64,000 bases of DNA from Theobroma cacao (lineage: Eukaryota > Streptophyta > Magnoliopsida > Malvales > Malvaceae). The stretch covers positions 11,982,076 through 12,046,075 of the forward strand of contig NC_030852.1 in the NCBI RefSeq assembly GCF_000208745.1. The letters are read 5' to 3'. Every line of letters begins with the position of its first letter. The stretch's first letter is position 1. Position numbers and translations under genes: made by a program. Under the pieces are notes generated by a model. It searched no databases and was not told the DNA's origin. It saw nothing but the letters and a program-made list of their open reading frames with translations. Positions 11,746 to 25,016 of the stretch are shown here, piece by piece.

Positions 11746-13608
11746 TGAGCATAATTTGCATTTGAAATGATTTTAAAATCTCCTCCTCCACATATGTATA
11801 AAATTAAATTGGCTCATAAACCTTCTCCCCATTTTTGTTATATCAAAAAGGTTAAAAGGAGTGAGCATTAAACACTTAAGCTCAAACAATAATGGTTAGC
11901 AAAATCCATCAAGAATATAAGCATTAAGACCATGAATATGTAACCATAAAGTCTCCAAGTCATCATATATATGTAGTTAATATCCTCGACCAAGTCATTA
12001 AGAAATATACCCATTAAGCACATTCAAATATTAATTCATCAAAAGAATCATCAATAAGAAAGCCACATGTATATATATCTGTAAGCGAAACGTGGACATA
12101 ACAATTATGAAGTTCAAGAAAAATAATCATAAAGATGTTCAATAAGCACATAAGCCATATTTGAACTCCAATACCAAGTGTTAAAGCTCAATATACCAAT
12201 TGATAGATATAAGTAAAATCTCCCCCTTTGTAAAAGCATCATATCAATTATGAGAGATGGAATCCTTTTAAAGCTTATTATATCAATTGGTAAAGCACTA
12301 GTCAAGACTTCCATTATCATTAAGTATTCCAAGCATATCAACTTCAAGGCTCAAAACATTTAAGAAATATATGATAATTATAAAGCTTGATGCTAAATTT
12401 CAAAAAAAATAAAGCTTGACGCTAATTTTAAAGCTAGACACTAATTGAGAAAACTTAAGGCTTGATACCAATTGTGCATTTCAACTTTCAAGTTTAAGTG
12501 AGAGCAATATAAGGCACAATATCTATTTTGGTGTTTAGAAATATGTTACTAGTAGTGAAGAACACTAAATGTTGAATCTCACCTAACTTTGTTGTTAAAG
12601 ATCTTAATTCCTTATGATATCAAGGACAATGATTGACTCCCTCTTAAGAAATCATAAGCTCAACACAAATTGTTAAAGATCCTCAATAGATCAAATATTA
12701 TGAGAGAAATCATAAGCCTAGAATAAATGAACATTCATATGGATATTTAATTTATTTCCTTAATACTCAAGTATTCATGGAACTAAAATAGTGTGAACAA
12801 TTGAATAAATGTTCAACATATGCATCAAATACTCATATTTTCAAGAAGTATTTGCAAAGTAGTTCCTAGGTATGTATAAGGTATCATTAGTCTTCAAGCA
12901 TCATTCTCAATTATCATCAAGTATTATGAATCATCATCAAGCATTCCTTATTTATTCTCAATATCAATCAACCAAGTAGTATCAATCAAGCATTTTAAGG
13001 AAATTCCCCAATTCATATATAAAAGTAGCAACTCAAGGAGAAATTAGAAAAAATATAATCATTAAGTATTTTTAACAAGTATTCTTCCAAATCATTTTCA
13101 AGTTGACATTCATCCAAGTCATTTTGAAGCAAGCATTGCAAAATGTATTCTCCAAATTATATATGAAATTATCAATTCAAGGAGAACTTTCACAGAAGGC
13201 ATATCATTATTATTGAAGCATGACTAAAACATTTTGCATTTATTGCAATCATGTATGAGAGTTATGATCAAATAAGCACAAACATGATTATAAGAAATAA
13301 AATGGCTATCTTCCTTAATCATGATTCCAATTTTGTTCATCAAAATGCAAGCATGAGTTCAATATAGACATATACCTATTCAAAAAAATACGCAACCATT
13401 GAAGTTTAAGCTACATGCAATTCTCAATAATTCATGATTCATGAGTGATATCAATTGTTATAGAATATTGAAAGTAAAGCACTTAACTCATGAATATATT
13501 CAAAGTGAACATTCAATCATCAATGAATACCAATTATCAAGATTCAAGAAAGAGATATTTAATCAAAGTACATTAGGCATTCATTGCTAACTAAAGCTAT
13601 AGGCTATA
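11717..13608 (-). other. Copia internal DNA, non-coding (3' part)
   Basis: This 1.9-kb AT-rich stretch has many 'caagcat', 'tcaattcaagg' and 'aagcttgatgctaatt' fragments. I find no open frame with retrotransposon protein motifs on either strand. It corresponds to the place where pol would lie in an autonomous element. Confidence 0.6.
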
Positions 13609-16580
13609 TGTCAAGCCCGGCTCTACAATATGTTTATTATGCCATTCCTACAAAAGAATGTATGTTTACTTATTTGGGTACCTAGGAAATCGTTAAGGAC
13701 GGTATTGTACCAAATGGTACAATTAAGTTGAATTAAGCCTCGAACTAGTCCAAATAGAGATTTTAAGATGAAATTGAGAATTTTAAAACCCCAGAATAAC
13801 TTAAAATGGTGATTTGGAGTTCGAGGACTGATTTGGAGTCAAATTGGAATTTTCATGACCTAGGGGCAAAATGGTCATTTTGCTACTCAAGGTTAAGATG
13901 TGAGTGTTGGATGAAATTTTTGACTAAGATTGATCATTTGGAGTATAATTTGAGTTTGAGAAGTGAAGAATTTTAATTTCGGTGTTTTTCTGAGGATAAG
14001 GGCAAAATAGTCATTTTGCCACCCCAAGGGCAAAATTGTAATTTTACACCACCCAACACTTGTCCCACACATGGATTTTACCCATTATTATAATGCATAA
14101 TTGAAGGATTTTATGTGGTGGAGAAAGAAAGCTTTATAGTTAAGAATTTAAAAATGGACCAATGGTAAGGTGACAAGTGTCAAGCTTTTATTTTTTTATT
14201 ATTTTCCTTATAAATTAGCACAAAACCAGCCCATTTCTCTTCATTATGGTCGGCCTCACCAAGAAGAAGCAAGAAAAAGGAAGAACAAAACCCTAGGTGG
14301 AAAAATTCAAGAAAAAAGTGAAAAAGGTAAGATTTTTTCAATTAAGCTTGAGATCTCTTTTTTACAAGCATTTTTTCTTATTTTCCATTGTGAATCACAT
14401 GAAATCATGATGAATCCCTTGCTGGCCGAACACTTAGAGGGAGGTTTTGATGCTTGATTTGGTTAGATTTCAATGTGTTTTAGTGTTTTTAGTTAGTTAG
14501 TGATGTGTAGCATGAAAAGCCAACAAGAAAAATTCACTTCCTCCCATCACCCATCATTAGCCGAATCTTCCATGTAGAGTGTGCATGGTGGATTTGATTT
14601 TATTTCAAGTGAAGTGGTTAGGAAATGATGAATTACGATGAGAAAATCAAGTAGGAAAAATCATAGTGTTGATGCACCCACCATGGCCGAAATTTCCAAG
14701 AGAAAATGTGAAGATGATTTTGCTAAATTTTATGCTGTTTGACTTGTGTTTGATGGATTGGAGAATTGGAAGAAAAATAAAGTTAATTGGAGTTAAATTG
14801 GACATATTGGCCAATTAATCGGGTGATAAATCGAATTAGGCCAATACCATTTTATTTAGGTACATAATTGAATTTATATTGAACACCGTATTTAGATAGT
14901 TACTCGAGTATTTTACATCCCATTTCATGCATTAGTATAAAGCTTGAATTGGTTTTATAACAATTTAGCACAAATGTAGTAAATGGTTTATTGTGCATTA
15001 TGTCTAGGTGGTGACCATTCTGGCAAAAGTAAAGAGATAGTACTCGAGGATCAAGAATCGAAGTACTCAGAATTCGACTCCCGAAATAGTGAGTAACCTT
15101 ACTATCATCTTAATTATCTAAAGTGGTTTTTATCCGATTTTGTGATTTTATGGAAAATGAGTTAAATGGTAAATCTTTGTGTTTTGTAATTAAAATGTGA
15201 TTTAATGAAATGATTTTATAACATTGTCTTGAAATTGAATGATGGTTTGAAAATAGAGTAATTGGAAACTGTTTTCATGTGTTGTAAATTCATGGTTTGA
15301 ATCGAGTGGCTTATGACAATATTTGCATGAATGGCTGAATTAGTATTTGTGTTGAAATATATGAACTGTGTATTTAGCCTTGAGAGGTTGGATTGTGATA
15401 TAATTGCCTTGTCATGCGGTTGAGATTTTATTGAATTGGTGGGATATTGATTAGCTTACTGCAGTGGGCGGGTTCCGTGGACCAGCCTATTAGAGGGGCA
15501 CGGTAATCCTGTTATATTCTTATGTCGATCGGAGAGGCGTGTAGGGTAACTCCCGAGGTAAAACTTTAGAGTTCACTTCACGCCAAACCACCACGTGAGG
15601 GTGAACTCAGCCAATGCCAAGGAACGTCTATGTTTTCAAAATAAAAACATGATTTATGCGTATATGACTTTTTAAAAACCTTGGCGGACTCGGTTGGGAT
15701 AGCCCCAGGCCAAGGTATCCCTGACAACCGAGTATGAGAATGATTTTGGCATGAGCCAAAGTTTTAAGAAATTCATAAGCCATGTTGATTACTCGATTTA
15801 TATGAATTGATTTTATTTGGTTGAAATGAGTTGAAAGGTGATGAATTATAGTATGATGATCTATTTTAATTTGTCTCCATTTACTTGGCTTTAGATATTT
15901 TAGATGATATTTGTTTACTCACTGGGATTATATAATCTCACCACCCTCATTTTCACCCATTTTAGGCTTAGGACAGTTAGTAGATAGCTCATTTCATTGA
16001 GGGCTACAGTTGGACTTGCATCCTCAAAAACTATAGGTTTATCGCTTTTTATACTTTTGGTCGTTCGTGGGCCCACGTGTCACTGTAAATTAAATCTTAT
16101 GCTTTGGTTATCTGTATTACAGTATGTATGAATTTATTTAGCTTTTACACTATAAAAATTATTTACCGATAACTCTATAAATATTGTTTTATAAGAAAAT
16201 AGAATATTTTATTAAATATTTTTATTATATTCAAATAGTTATAGTTTCAGTTTAAATGAATGTTTTAGACATCCAAACTTATTTTTGATTATGAAATATG
16301 TGTTTTCCACTCGCATACTACATTTTTAGTTGGGTTCGAGATTTTTAAGGAAAAATGACCAAAATGCCCCTGTGAGAGAAAAATTATTTTTCTATTGTTT
16401 TGATTTGGAAATAGTTTATAATCTCTCAAAACATGATACTTAACAACTGTTGCTCACAAGGGAGGTGCGAAAACTGATATTAAAGCCTTGCGGGTTTTCA
16501 ATTGGCATTCCGGGTAATGAATATCTATCGGGACATCGCGGCGATTATCATGGGCTCGATGGGAGTTCCGAGTCGTGACA
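13609..16580 (+). mobile_element. Family A solo LTR
   Basis: It runs from TGTCAAGCCCGG at 13609 to CCGAGTCGTGACA at 16580, flanked by a perfect TSD ctata at 13604-13608 and 16581-16585. It is co-linear with the LTRs at 600 and 18017. The length is 2972 bp with no internal domain, so it is a solo LTR inserted in copia internal DNA. The open frame near 14170-14457 is within the LTR leader-like purine-rich segment and shows no family similarity. Confidence 0.92.
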
Positions 16581-16585
16581 CTATA

Positions 16586-18016
16586 TTTTATTTGACATGT
16601 CAAGTTGTTTATGGTGACCTATAAGCTAAAGTTGGATGCACACAAAATCTTTAGATCATGTAAACGTTAAGGCTTAATGAAGACATAGTTAACATTTAAA
16701 TGCATATTCAAAATAAATTTCAACTATGTCAACTCACAATATATGCCATGATCAAACTTGACAATTAAATTCATATTCAAATGCATAGCTAAAGTCAAGT
16801 TTTAGACTTCAAACCGTAAGGTCAAGCATAAAGCAAAATCATATAAGTATGTGTCTTGACCTATATAATAGATGAACCAAAATTTATTTTCATGAAGTTC
16901 AACAAGTTCATCATGATCAATTTCAAAAGTATAATCAAATAATTAATCTTGAAACAATCATTTCAGTACAATCATAAAGCATATTTCAAGAATTGATCTT
17001 ATGATTCATTGAAAAGATTTTTCAACATAAGCACATGAACATTTTATTCTCAAGAAATGATATTATTTATGTAAGCACATGAGGATTTATGGAATCAATA
17101 TGAGTGTCATGCTTGGGAATAAATATATTTAAGTAATCAAAAAGGATTTCCCATTTTCAACAAGTTTTGCAATTTTAAGAACATGTACTTGCATCAAATG
17201 ATCATAAGAGTATTCATAATGCATGTTTTTAAGAGTCAAGAATCATCTTTGAAAAGGAAATTCAAGGAAGAAAATATTGCAATGGACAAGAAGTAAAGTA
17301 AGAAGACATTTTCGAACTCAAAACCTGTCCATTTTGGATTTAGAGCACTCAAGAGTCGACTACATATCCCTTGGCTTCACTTTTTATCATTCCAGCAGCA
17401 TTGTTTGCATTTTGTTCTATAATAGTCGACTAGCTATGCTAAGGAGTCAATTATGCTTGATTCATGCATATTGAAAAGCCAGGAAAAAGTGCAGAACATG
17501 CAATGTTCCAAGGTATAATGATCTCAAAACATGGATTTGTGTGAGAACAATTTAGAATTTCATTTCAACCATGCTTGGAACATCATTTTAGACATGTATG
17601 ATCAAAGATTCTTCAAGAAAAACATGTGAACTCAAATTTTGGCTTTTATTGCTCATTGTTCACAAGTGCTAAAAAGTTGAAATGCTCATTGGAAGAATCA
17701 TGTCTCTAATATGCTCAAACATATTCAATTTACATCATGATGCATGACTATGACTTATAACATGTACAACAATCATTTAAACAATGTTTAAGTATAATAA
17801 GCATCAAATTTAACATTTTTAACAATTTTTTAGCACATGGATAAAAATGCCCTTGAGATCATTCAAGCATTCATTTGCAATAAGATCAAGTTATAATAGC
17901 ATTTTCAACATAAGGCACACTTGTTCAAGTTTTCTATCACTGAAATCATTGTAGCCTCAAGCATTACAAGAAGATTTGTTCCTTCGCTTGAAAAATACCA
18001 TCAATACCAAATTATC
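16586..18016 (-). other. Copia internal DNA, non-coding (middle part)
   Basis: This AT-rich stretch of 1.4 kb continues the copia internal region between two family A insertions. Two copies of 'agtcgacta' lie near 17354 and 17424. I recognise no protein motif here. Confidence 0.6.
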
Positions 18017-20899
18017 TGTCAAACCCTGTTCTATAAAATAATTACAACGTCATTTACATGCTCAATAGAATGTTTGCATATTTAGGAAGTTTGAAAAATC
18101 GTTAAAAGACGATATTGCCCCTAATGGTACCATTAAGTCGATTAAGCCTCGAACTAGTTCAAATAGAAATTTTAAGGTGAAATTAAGAGTTTCACAGTCC
18201 AGGGATGACTCAAAATGGTAATTTTGAGTTCGATGATCAATTTGGAGTCAAACCGAAATTTTCACTATATAGGGGCAAAATGGTAATTTTGCCACTTGAG
18301 GATAAAATTGGAATATTGGAAGAAGTTTTTGATCAAGATTGATCACATTTGACTCATTGGAGTATAATTTGAGGTTGATAAGTGAAAAAGTTGTAATTTC
18401 GGTATTTTTGGAGTATAGGGGCAAAACAATAATTTTATCGCCCTTGGGGCAAATCGGTAAATTTTCACCCTCGACACTTGTCAAGACCAAGGGATTTTAT
18501 TCATCATGGAAATGGATAAACATGAGAAATATGTGGTGGAGAATTAAAGAACTAAAAGTAAAATATTTAAAATTTGAACCAATAAGGAAATGCCATGTGT
18601 CATGCTTTTATTATTTTATTGTTTCTTTATAAAGGCATCAAAACCAGCCCAATTCTCCCATAGTGGTTGGCCAAACCAGAAGAGAAGAGAAACCAAGGAA
18701 GAACAAACCCTAGGTGGGAAAAATCAAAGAGAAAGCGTTGGAATTTAAGGATTTGATCAAGCAAAGGTAAAATTTCTTTGATTTTGCTAGTGATTACCTT
18801 ACCCATGCATTTTTTCTTAATTTCCATGTTGAAAAGCATGCTTTCATGGTGAATTCATGGCTAGTCAAAATGGGTATGGAGAGAGAATGATCTTGGATTA
18901 GTTTGATTTTTAGGTATGTTAGTGTTTGTAGGTGATTAATGATGTGTAGCATCAAAACAAGTGAAGAAAACCACCAAAGGTTTGGTCCCAATCAATAGCC
19001 GAATTCTCTAAGTGAATAATGAGGAAAAATGGGATGTTATTTAAGGTGATTTGATTAAGAAATAATAGTCTTTGGTGAATTGAGGGATTGAAAAAGAAAT
19101 GGAGCAAGTTGGAGTGAAATTGGACACATTGGCCAATTTATCGGATGAAAATCGACTTAGGCCAATACTAGGTCTAGATGGCTACTCGTGCATTTTTCAT
19201 TTCATATCAAGCATATATATCGAGCCTGAAATAGCTTATGACTGTTAGACACAATTTAATTGGAATATGTGACATGGATTATGGCTAGGTGGTGAGCCAT
19301 TGGATACGGGTAAAGGACTGTATCCGCAGACTGAAAATAGGAGTATTTCTACTTCTAATATTGTGAGTAAACTTATTATCGTCTTAATTATCTAGAGTAG
19401 TTTTATACAATTGTGTGATTTTATAGAAAATGGGTTTAAATGGTAAAGTGCTATGTTTTAGGAGAAATTGTGATTTTATAAATTTTCTGGAAAATTGAAT
19501 ACTGGTTTTGAAAATAGAGTCATTGGAGACTGCCTGCTCGTGTTATAAATTGTGTTTTAAATTATATGGCTTATAGCAATATGTGAGCATGAATGGGAAA
19601 GTTGGTATTTGTATCAAAATTATATATACTATGTATTCAACCTTGAGAGGCTAGATTGCGATAAATTCTCATGTCATGCAAATAAAGATTTTATAAATCA
19701 GGTGGTAGATAAAATAATCAATAATCCCTGTAGTGGAGGTTCTGTGGACCAGCCTAAGAGAGGGGGCACAGAATCAGATATACCTTACCTCAATAAGAGA
19801 GCTGTGTGGAGGGTGTCTTTGGAGGTAAAGATTTGAATGCACTTCACGTGGACCACCAAGTGAGAGTGAGACTCAGCCAACGCCAAGGCATGGCTAGAAT
19901 TTCGGATGTAAAGACATTTAACAACCTTGGTGGTCTTGGTCAGATGCCTAGGCCAAGGCATCCCCGGGAATGATTTTGGTAGGAGCCAAGTTTTGTGAGA
20001 TATATAAGCCACGTTCATTAATTGAGTAAATTGAATATTCATGATATGAAACATATATTGGAAAAGAATATTTTAATTCGTCTCCATTTACTCGCCTTTA
20101 GATAATTTAGATGGTGTTTGTTTACTCATTGGGATTATGTAATCTCACCTCTCTTCCTATCTATTTTTCAGGCTCAGAACAGTTTTTTGATAGTTGATTA
20201 AGACGAGAATTAATCTCGGAGTTGCATCCTAGAAAGTAAGGGTTCGTAGCCCTACACCTTATTGGTCTGTTGGGGGCCCACGTGTCACTGAATTCCATAG
20301 TTAGCTGACTTTGACAAGGACTTTCATTTGAACTTGAATCGGCAAAAGCTGTAGGTTTTCAACTTCCGATGCATTTTGGTTAGATGTGGGCCCATGTGTC
20401 GTTGTAAAAGTAATTTTATACTTTGGTTATTTGCTTTATAGTATATATGAATATAATTAACTTTTACACTACAAGAATTATTTACCGATAACTTTATAAA
20501 AATTATTTTACAAGAAAATAGTTTATTTTATTGAATATTTTTATTATATTCAAATGGTCCAATTTTCACTTCAAATGAACGTTTCAGATATTTAATTTGT
20601 TTTTAAATCACTAAATATATATTTTCTGCTTACTTACTACATTTTTAGCAAGTTTTGAGATTTTTGATGAAAAATGACGAAAATGCCCCTATGAGCCAGT
20701 AAACAATATGTTATGTTCTGATTTGAAAATGACTCGTAATCTTTCGAATTACGATATTTGATAACTATTGCTCACCAAGGAAGTGCGAAAGCTTATACGA
20801 GAGCCTTGCGAGGTTTCAATAGACATTCAAGGTGAAGAATGTTTGTCGAGGCTTTGCGACGGTTGTCACTGGCCCAATGGAGAGTTCTGGGTCGTGACA
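18017..20899 (+). repeat. 5' LTR of the non-autonomous family A element
   Basis: TGTCAAACCCTG...GGGTCGTGACA, 2883 bp. A TATAAA box at 18628-18633 is followed by a leader with 'aaaccagccca'. Several 'ggggcaaaa..gtaattttgcc' tracts lie upstream. Open frames within it (for example 18339-18632) match nothing and are not conserved between LTR copies. Confidence 0.93.
18628..18633 (+). promoter_or_regulatory. Likely TATA box of family A LTR
   Basis: TATAAA within 'tttctttataaaggcatc' is the only good TATA element in the U3-like part. The twin LTR has TATAAAAA at 22820-22827 in the same context. The transcription start has not been verified. Confidence 0.5.
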
Positions 20900-20906
20900 A
20901 TTTAGT

Positions 20907-20918
20907 TGGTATCAGAGC
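20907..20918 (+). other. Primer-binding site (tRNA-iMet type)
   Basis: TGGTATCAGAGC lies eight bases after the 5' LTR end (20899). It matches the complement of the 3' end of plant initiator tRNA-Met, the primer used by many Ty3 and copia elements. Confidence 0.85.
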
Positions 20919-20929
20919 AAAGGGAAAGA

Positions 20930-21070
20930 TAACCCTATTCCTGGGAACTCTCGCATATGATCTGTGGCGAAGTATGACTCTCCGCCCAGGAGGTTGGAAG
21001 TGGAGGGAAGGGACTGCTCCGCACTTGGGTGGGAGTGAAGTGCACCCCTTGCCGAGTGCTCTGATAGGTA
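20930..21070 (+). repeat. Segment shared, inverted, with the LTR at 32453-35472
   Basis: Read on the - strand, this piece carries 'actcggcaaggggtgcactt', 'ggagcagtcccttccctcc' and 'gagagtcatacttcgccaca' in the same order as the + strand at 33395-33505. In the 33-kb copy it belongs to the LTR interior beside the hairpin minisatellite. Here it lies antisense in the internal leader, between two primer-site copies. Confidence 0.8.
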
Positions 21071-21112
21071 CCATTGAATGCCACCGTGTCTTGAGGGGTG
21101 AAAGAATTCAGT

Positions 21113-21124
21113 TGGTATCAAAGC
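21113..21124 (+). other. Second primer-binding-site copy
   Basis: TGGTATCAAAGC, followed by 'atggtttaaag', is a one-mismatch copy of the primer site 206 bp downstream of the real one. Its downstream context resembles the leader I would expect directly after the primer site in Tekay-like elements. Confidence 0.65.
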
Positions 21125-22210
21125 ATGGTTTAAAGATCAAAGATTTTGGTTTTAAAGCTTTGGATTTTAAAGTTTTTGGTTTTAAAGTTGTTTTAAGAAA
21201 TCCACACTGACATTGCGTGGCCCCGAGTTAGGTTAAGTTAGGTTAGATTGAATAGGATGCATCTGCATCAGTCATTAGACATTCTCCCCCAGGTTGTGGG
21301 AGCAATGTAAGGGGATGGCGAGAGAAGAAAAAGGGAAAACTTGAAACGGACTCGAAAAAGGATAAGGATGATGATGATCCTAAAGATGTTTAGTGTTTTG
21401 TTGAAGCTTATAATACTGTAACCTTAGGTGGACGTAGTATAAGAAGAATGTCCTAAGGTGGGACATAGGACATGAGGAGTTTTGGAGATGCTTATAGATG
21501 AAGATGTGAGATAGTGACAAGGGATGTTAATATCAAATGAGGAGAAAGTAAATAAAGGTTTCAAGAATAATATAGTAAATGAGTTCATATGGAATATTGC
21601 TGTAAGAATTTCTTATTATATTGTGGAAATTAGAACTCAAAAATACTTGAGGTATACAAAGTTCAAATGAATTTAAATCTTAAGTAACAAATTAATGTCG
21701 AAGTACAAGAAGAATACAAAGCAATATAGAGGCATGAAAGATGATTGAGGACAAAGGGATGACTTTGAGGAATTGTGATACTGCATCGTATTCAACGATC
21801 AAATCAAGGTAGATCTTGAAAGCATAAATGGGATTATAAGGCATATACACATATGTGGGGTTGATATTGTGATCAACTAAAATGAAGAATAATTTTTAGT
21901 GAATTAAGATTCAAACTTAATATATTATGAGTGATGTAGGTAGTACAATGATAAGAAATTTTATTAGAAATTGAACTATGTGGACATAAGAGACTTTGGG
22001 AAATAGTCGAGGAGATGATATCAAGGAAATATGATCTATAGCATGGTTAAGCTGTACGAGATGGATTTATATGATTAAGAAGATTGATATTTCATACTTG
22101 TGAGATAAACATGAAGTATGTGGAAATAATAAAAGAAAATACCCCACCTTTTCTTTGAGTTTGAAAAGTGAAATTTTGAGGACAAAATTTTATTTTAAGG
22201 GGGGTAGTGT
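21125..22210 (+). other. Non-coding internal region and purine tract of the family A element
   Basis: This stretch of 1.1 kb has repeated 'ggttttaaag' near 21150-21190, an acidic-codon-like run 'gatgatgatgatcc' near 21367 and no sustained open frame. It ends in 'attttaaggggggtagtgt' (about 22191-22210), a purine tract directly before the 3' LTR. No gag or pol motif is recognisable. Confidence 0.75.
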
Positions 22211-25011
22211 TGTCAAACCCTGTTCTATAAAATAATTACGACATCATTTACATGCTCAATAGAATGTTTGCATATTTAGGAACTTGGAGAAATCGTTAAA
22301 AGACGATATTGCCCCTAATGGACCATTAAGTCGATTAAGCCTCGAACTAGTTCAAATAAAAATTTTAAGGTGAAATTAAGAGTTTCACAGTCCAAAGATG
22401 ACTCAAAATGGTAATTCGGAGTTCGAGGATCAATTTAGAGTCAAATCGAAATTTTCATTATCTAGGGGTAAAATGGTAATTTGCCACCTGAGGATAAAAT
22501 TGGAATATTGGAAGAAGTTTTTGATCAAGATTGATCACATTTGACTAATTGGAGTATAATTTGAGGTTGATAAGTGAAAAAGTTATAATTTCGGTATTTT
22601 TGGAGTATAGGGGCAACATAGTAATTTTACTACTCTAGGGGCAAATCGGTAAATTTTCACCCCTGACACTTGTCAAGACCAAGGGATTTTATTCATCATG
22701 GAAATGGATAAACATGAGAAACATGTGGTGGAGAATTAAAGAATTAAAAGTCAAATATTTAAAATTTGAACCAATAAGGAAATGCCATGTGTCATGCTTT
22801 TATTATTTTATTGTTTCTTTATAAAAAGGCATCAAAACCAGCCCATTTCTCCTATAGTGGCTGGCCAAACTAGAAGAGAAGAGAAACCAAGGAAGAACAA
22901 ACCCTAGGTGAGAAAAATCAAAGAGAAAGTGTTGGAATTCAAGGATTTGATCAAGCAAAGCTAAAATTTCTTTGATTTTGCTAGTGATTTACCTTACCCA
23001 TGCATTTTTTCTTAATTTCCATGGTTGAAAAGCATGCTTTCATGGTGAATTCATGGCTAGTCAAAATGGGTATGGAGAGAGAATGATCTTGGAGTGGTTT
23101 GATTTTTAGGTATCTTAGTGTTTTTAGGTGATTAATGATATGTATCATGAAAACAAGTGAAGAAAACCACCAAAGGTTTGGTGCCCATCAATAGCCGAAT
23201 TCTCTAAGTGAATAATGAGGAAGAATGGGATGTTATTCTAGGTGATTTGATTAAGAAATAATAGTCTTTTGTGAATTGAGAGATTAGAAAAGAAATGGAG
23301 CAAGTTGGAGTGAAATTGGACGCATTGGCCAATTTATCAGATGAAAAATCGACTTAGGCCAATACCGGGTCTAGATGGCTACCCGTGCATTTTTCATTTC
23401 ATATCAAGCATATATATCGAGCCTGAAATAGCTTATGACTGTTAGACACAATTTAATTAGAATATGTGACATGGATTATGGCTAGGTGGTGAGCCATTGG
23501 ATACGGGTAAAGGACTGTACCTGCAGACTAAAAATATGAGTATTTTTACTCCTAATACTGTGAGTAAACTTATTATCATCTTAATTATCTAGAGTAGTTT
23601 TATACAATTGTGTGATTTTATAGAAAATGGGTTTAAATGATAAATTGCTATGTTTTAGGAGAAATTATGATTTTATAAATTTTCTAGAAAATTGAATACT
23701 GATTTTGAAAATAGAGTAATTGGAGACTGCCTGCTTGTATTATAAATTGTGTTTTAAATTATATGGCTTATAGCAATATGTGAGCATGAATGGCAAAGTC
23801 AGTATTTGTATCAAAATTATATATATTATGTATTCAGCCTTGAGAGGCTAGATTGCGATAAATTGCCATGTTATGNNNNNNNNNNNNNNNNNNNNNNNNN
23901 NNNNNNNNNNNNNNNNNNNNNNNNNNNNNNNNNNNNNNNNNNNNNNNNNNNNNNNNNNNNNNNNNNNNNNNNNNNNNNNNNNNNNNNNNNNNNNNNNNNN
24001 NNNNNNNNNNNNNNNNNNNNNNNNNNNNNNNNNNNNNNNNNNNNNNNNNNNNNNNNNNNNNNNNNNNNNNNNNNNNNNNNNNNNNNNNNNNNNNNNNNNN
24101 NNNNNNNNNNNNNNNNNNNNNNNNNNNNNNNNNNNNNNNNNNNNNNNNNNNNNNNNNNNNNNNNNNNNNNNNNNNNNNNNNNNNNNNNNNNNNNNNNNNN
24201 NNNNNNNNNNNNNNNNNNNNNNNNNNNNNNNNNNNNNNNNNNNNNNNNNNNNNNNNNNNNNNNNNNNNNNNNNNNNNNNNNNNNNNNNNNNNNNNNNNNN
24301 NNNNNNNNNNNNNNNNNNNNNNNNNNNNNNNNNNNNNNNNNNNNNNNNNNNNNNNNNNNNNNNNNNNNNNNNNNNNNNNNNNNNNNNNNNNNNNNNNNNN
24401 NNNNNNNNNNNNNNNNNNNNNNNNNNNNNNNNNNNNNNNNNNNNNNNNNNNNNNNNNNNNNNNNNNNNNNNNNNNNNNNNNNNNNNNNNNNNNNNNNNNN
24501 NNNNNNNNNNNNNNNNNNNNNNNNNNNNNNNNNNNNNTTTGGTTTTGCTTTATATATATAATAAATATAATTAAGTCTACACTATAAAAATTATTTACCG
24601 ATAACTTTATAAAAATTATTTATAAGAAAATAGAATATTTATATTATATATTTTTAATATATTTAAATGGTCAAATTTTCACTTTAAATGAACATTTTAG
24701 ATACTTAATTTGTTTTTAAATCACTAAATATATATTTTCTGCTTACCTACTATATTTTTAGCAAGTTTTGAGATTTTCGACGAAAATGACGAAAATGTCC
24801 TTATGAGCCAGAAAACAATATGTTATGTTCTGATTTGGAAATGACGCGTAATCTTTCGAATTACGATATTTGATAACTATTGCTCACCGGGGAAGTGCGA
24901 AAGCTGATACGAGAGCCTTGCGAGGTTTCGATCGACATTCGGGGTGAAGAATGTTTGTCGAGGCTTCACGGCGGTTGTCACTGGCCCGATGGGGAGTTCC
25001 GGGTCGTGACA
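22211..25011 (+). repeat. 3' LTR of the non-autonomous family A element
   Basis: TGTCAAACCCTG...CGGGTCGTGACA, highly similar to the 5' LTR, with scattered substitutions and small indels. N run 23876-24537 covers 662 bases of it. Confidence 0.92.
23876..24537. other. Assembly gap, 662 N
   Basis: An unsequenced run inside the 3' LTR. The equivalent part of the 5' LTR is roughly 19680-20410. Open frames crossing it are meaningless. Confidence 0.95.
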
Positions 25012-25016
25012 TTATC

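Larger units (their letters stand above)
18017..25011 (+). mobile_element. Complete non-autonomous family A LTR retrotransposon
   Basis: This is an LTR-internal-LTR structure with a perfect TSD ttatc at 18012-18016 and 25012-25016. The 5' LTR (18017-20899) and 3' LTR (22211-25011) are highly similar. A primer-binding site follows the 5' LTR and a purine tract precedes the 3' LTR. The internal region is only 1311 bp and encodes no gag or pol. It must have been mobilised by the proteins of a related autonomous Ty3 element, probably Tekay/Del-like given the long LTRs, the iMet-type primer site and the '..ttttaaggggggtagtgt' end. It sits in copia internal DNA. Confidence 0.93.

Noticed and set aside
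20793..21210. Overlapping frames of 69-123 codons near the primer site
   Set aside because: They span the LTR end, the primer site and an antisense LTR-derived block, so a protein here would have to start inside the LTR. Nothing resembles gag.
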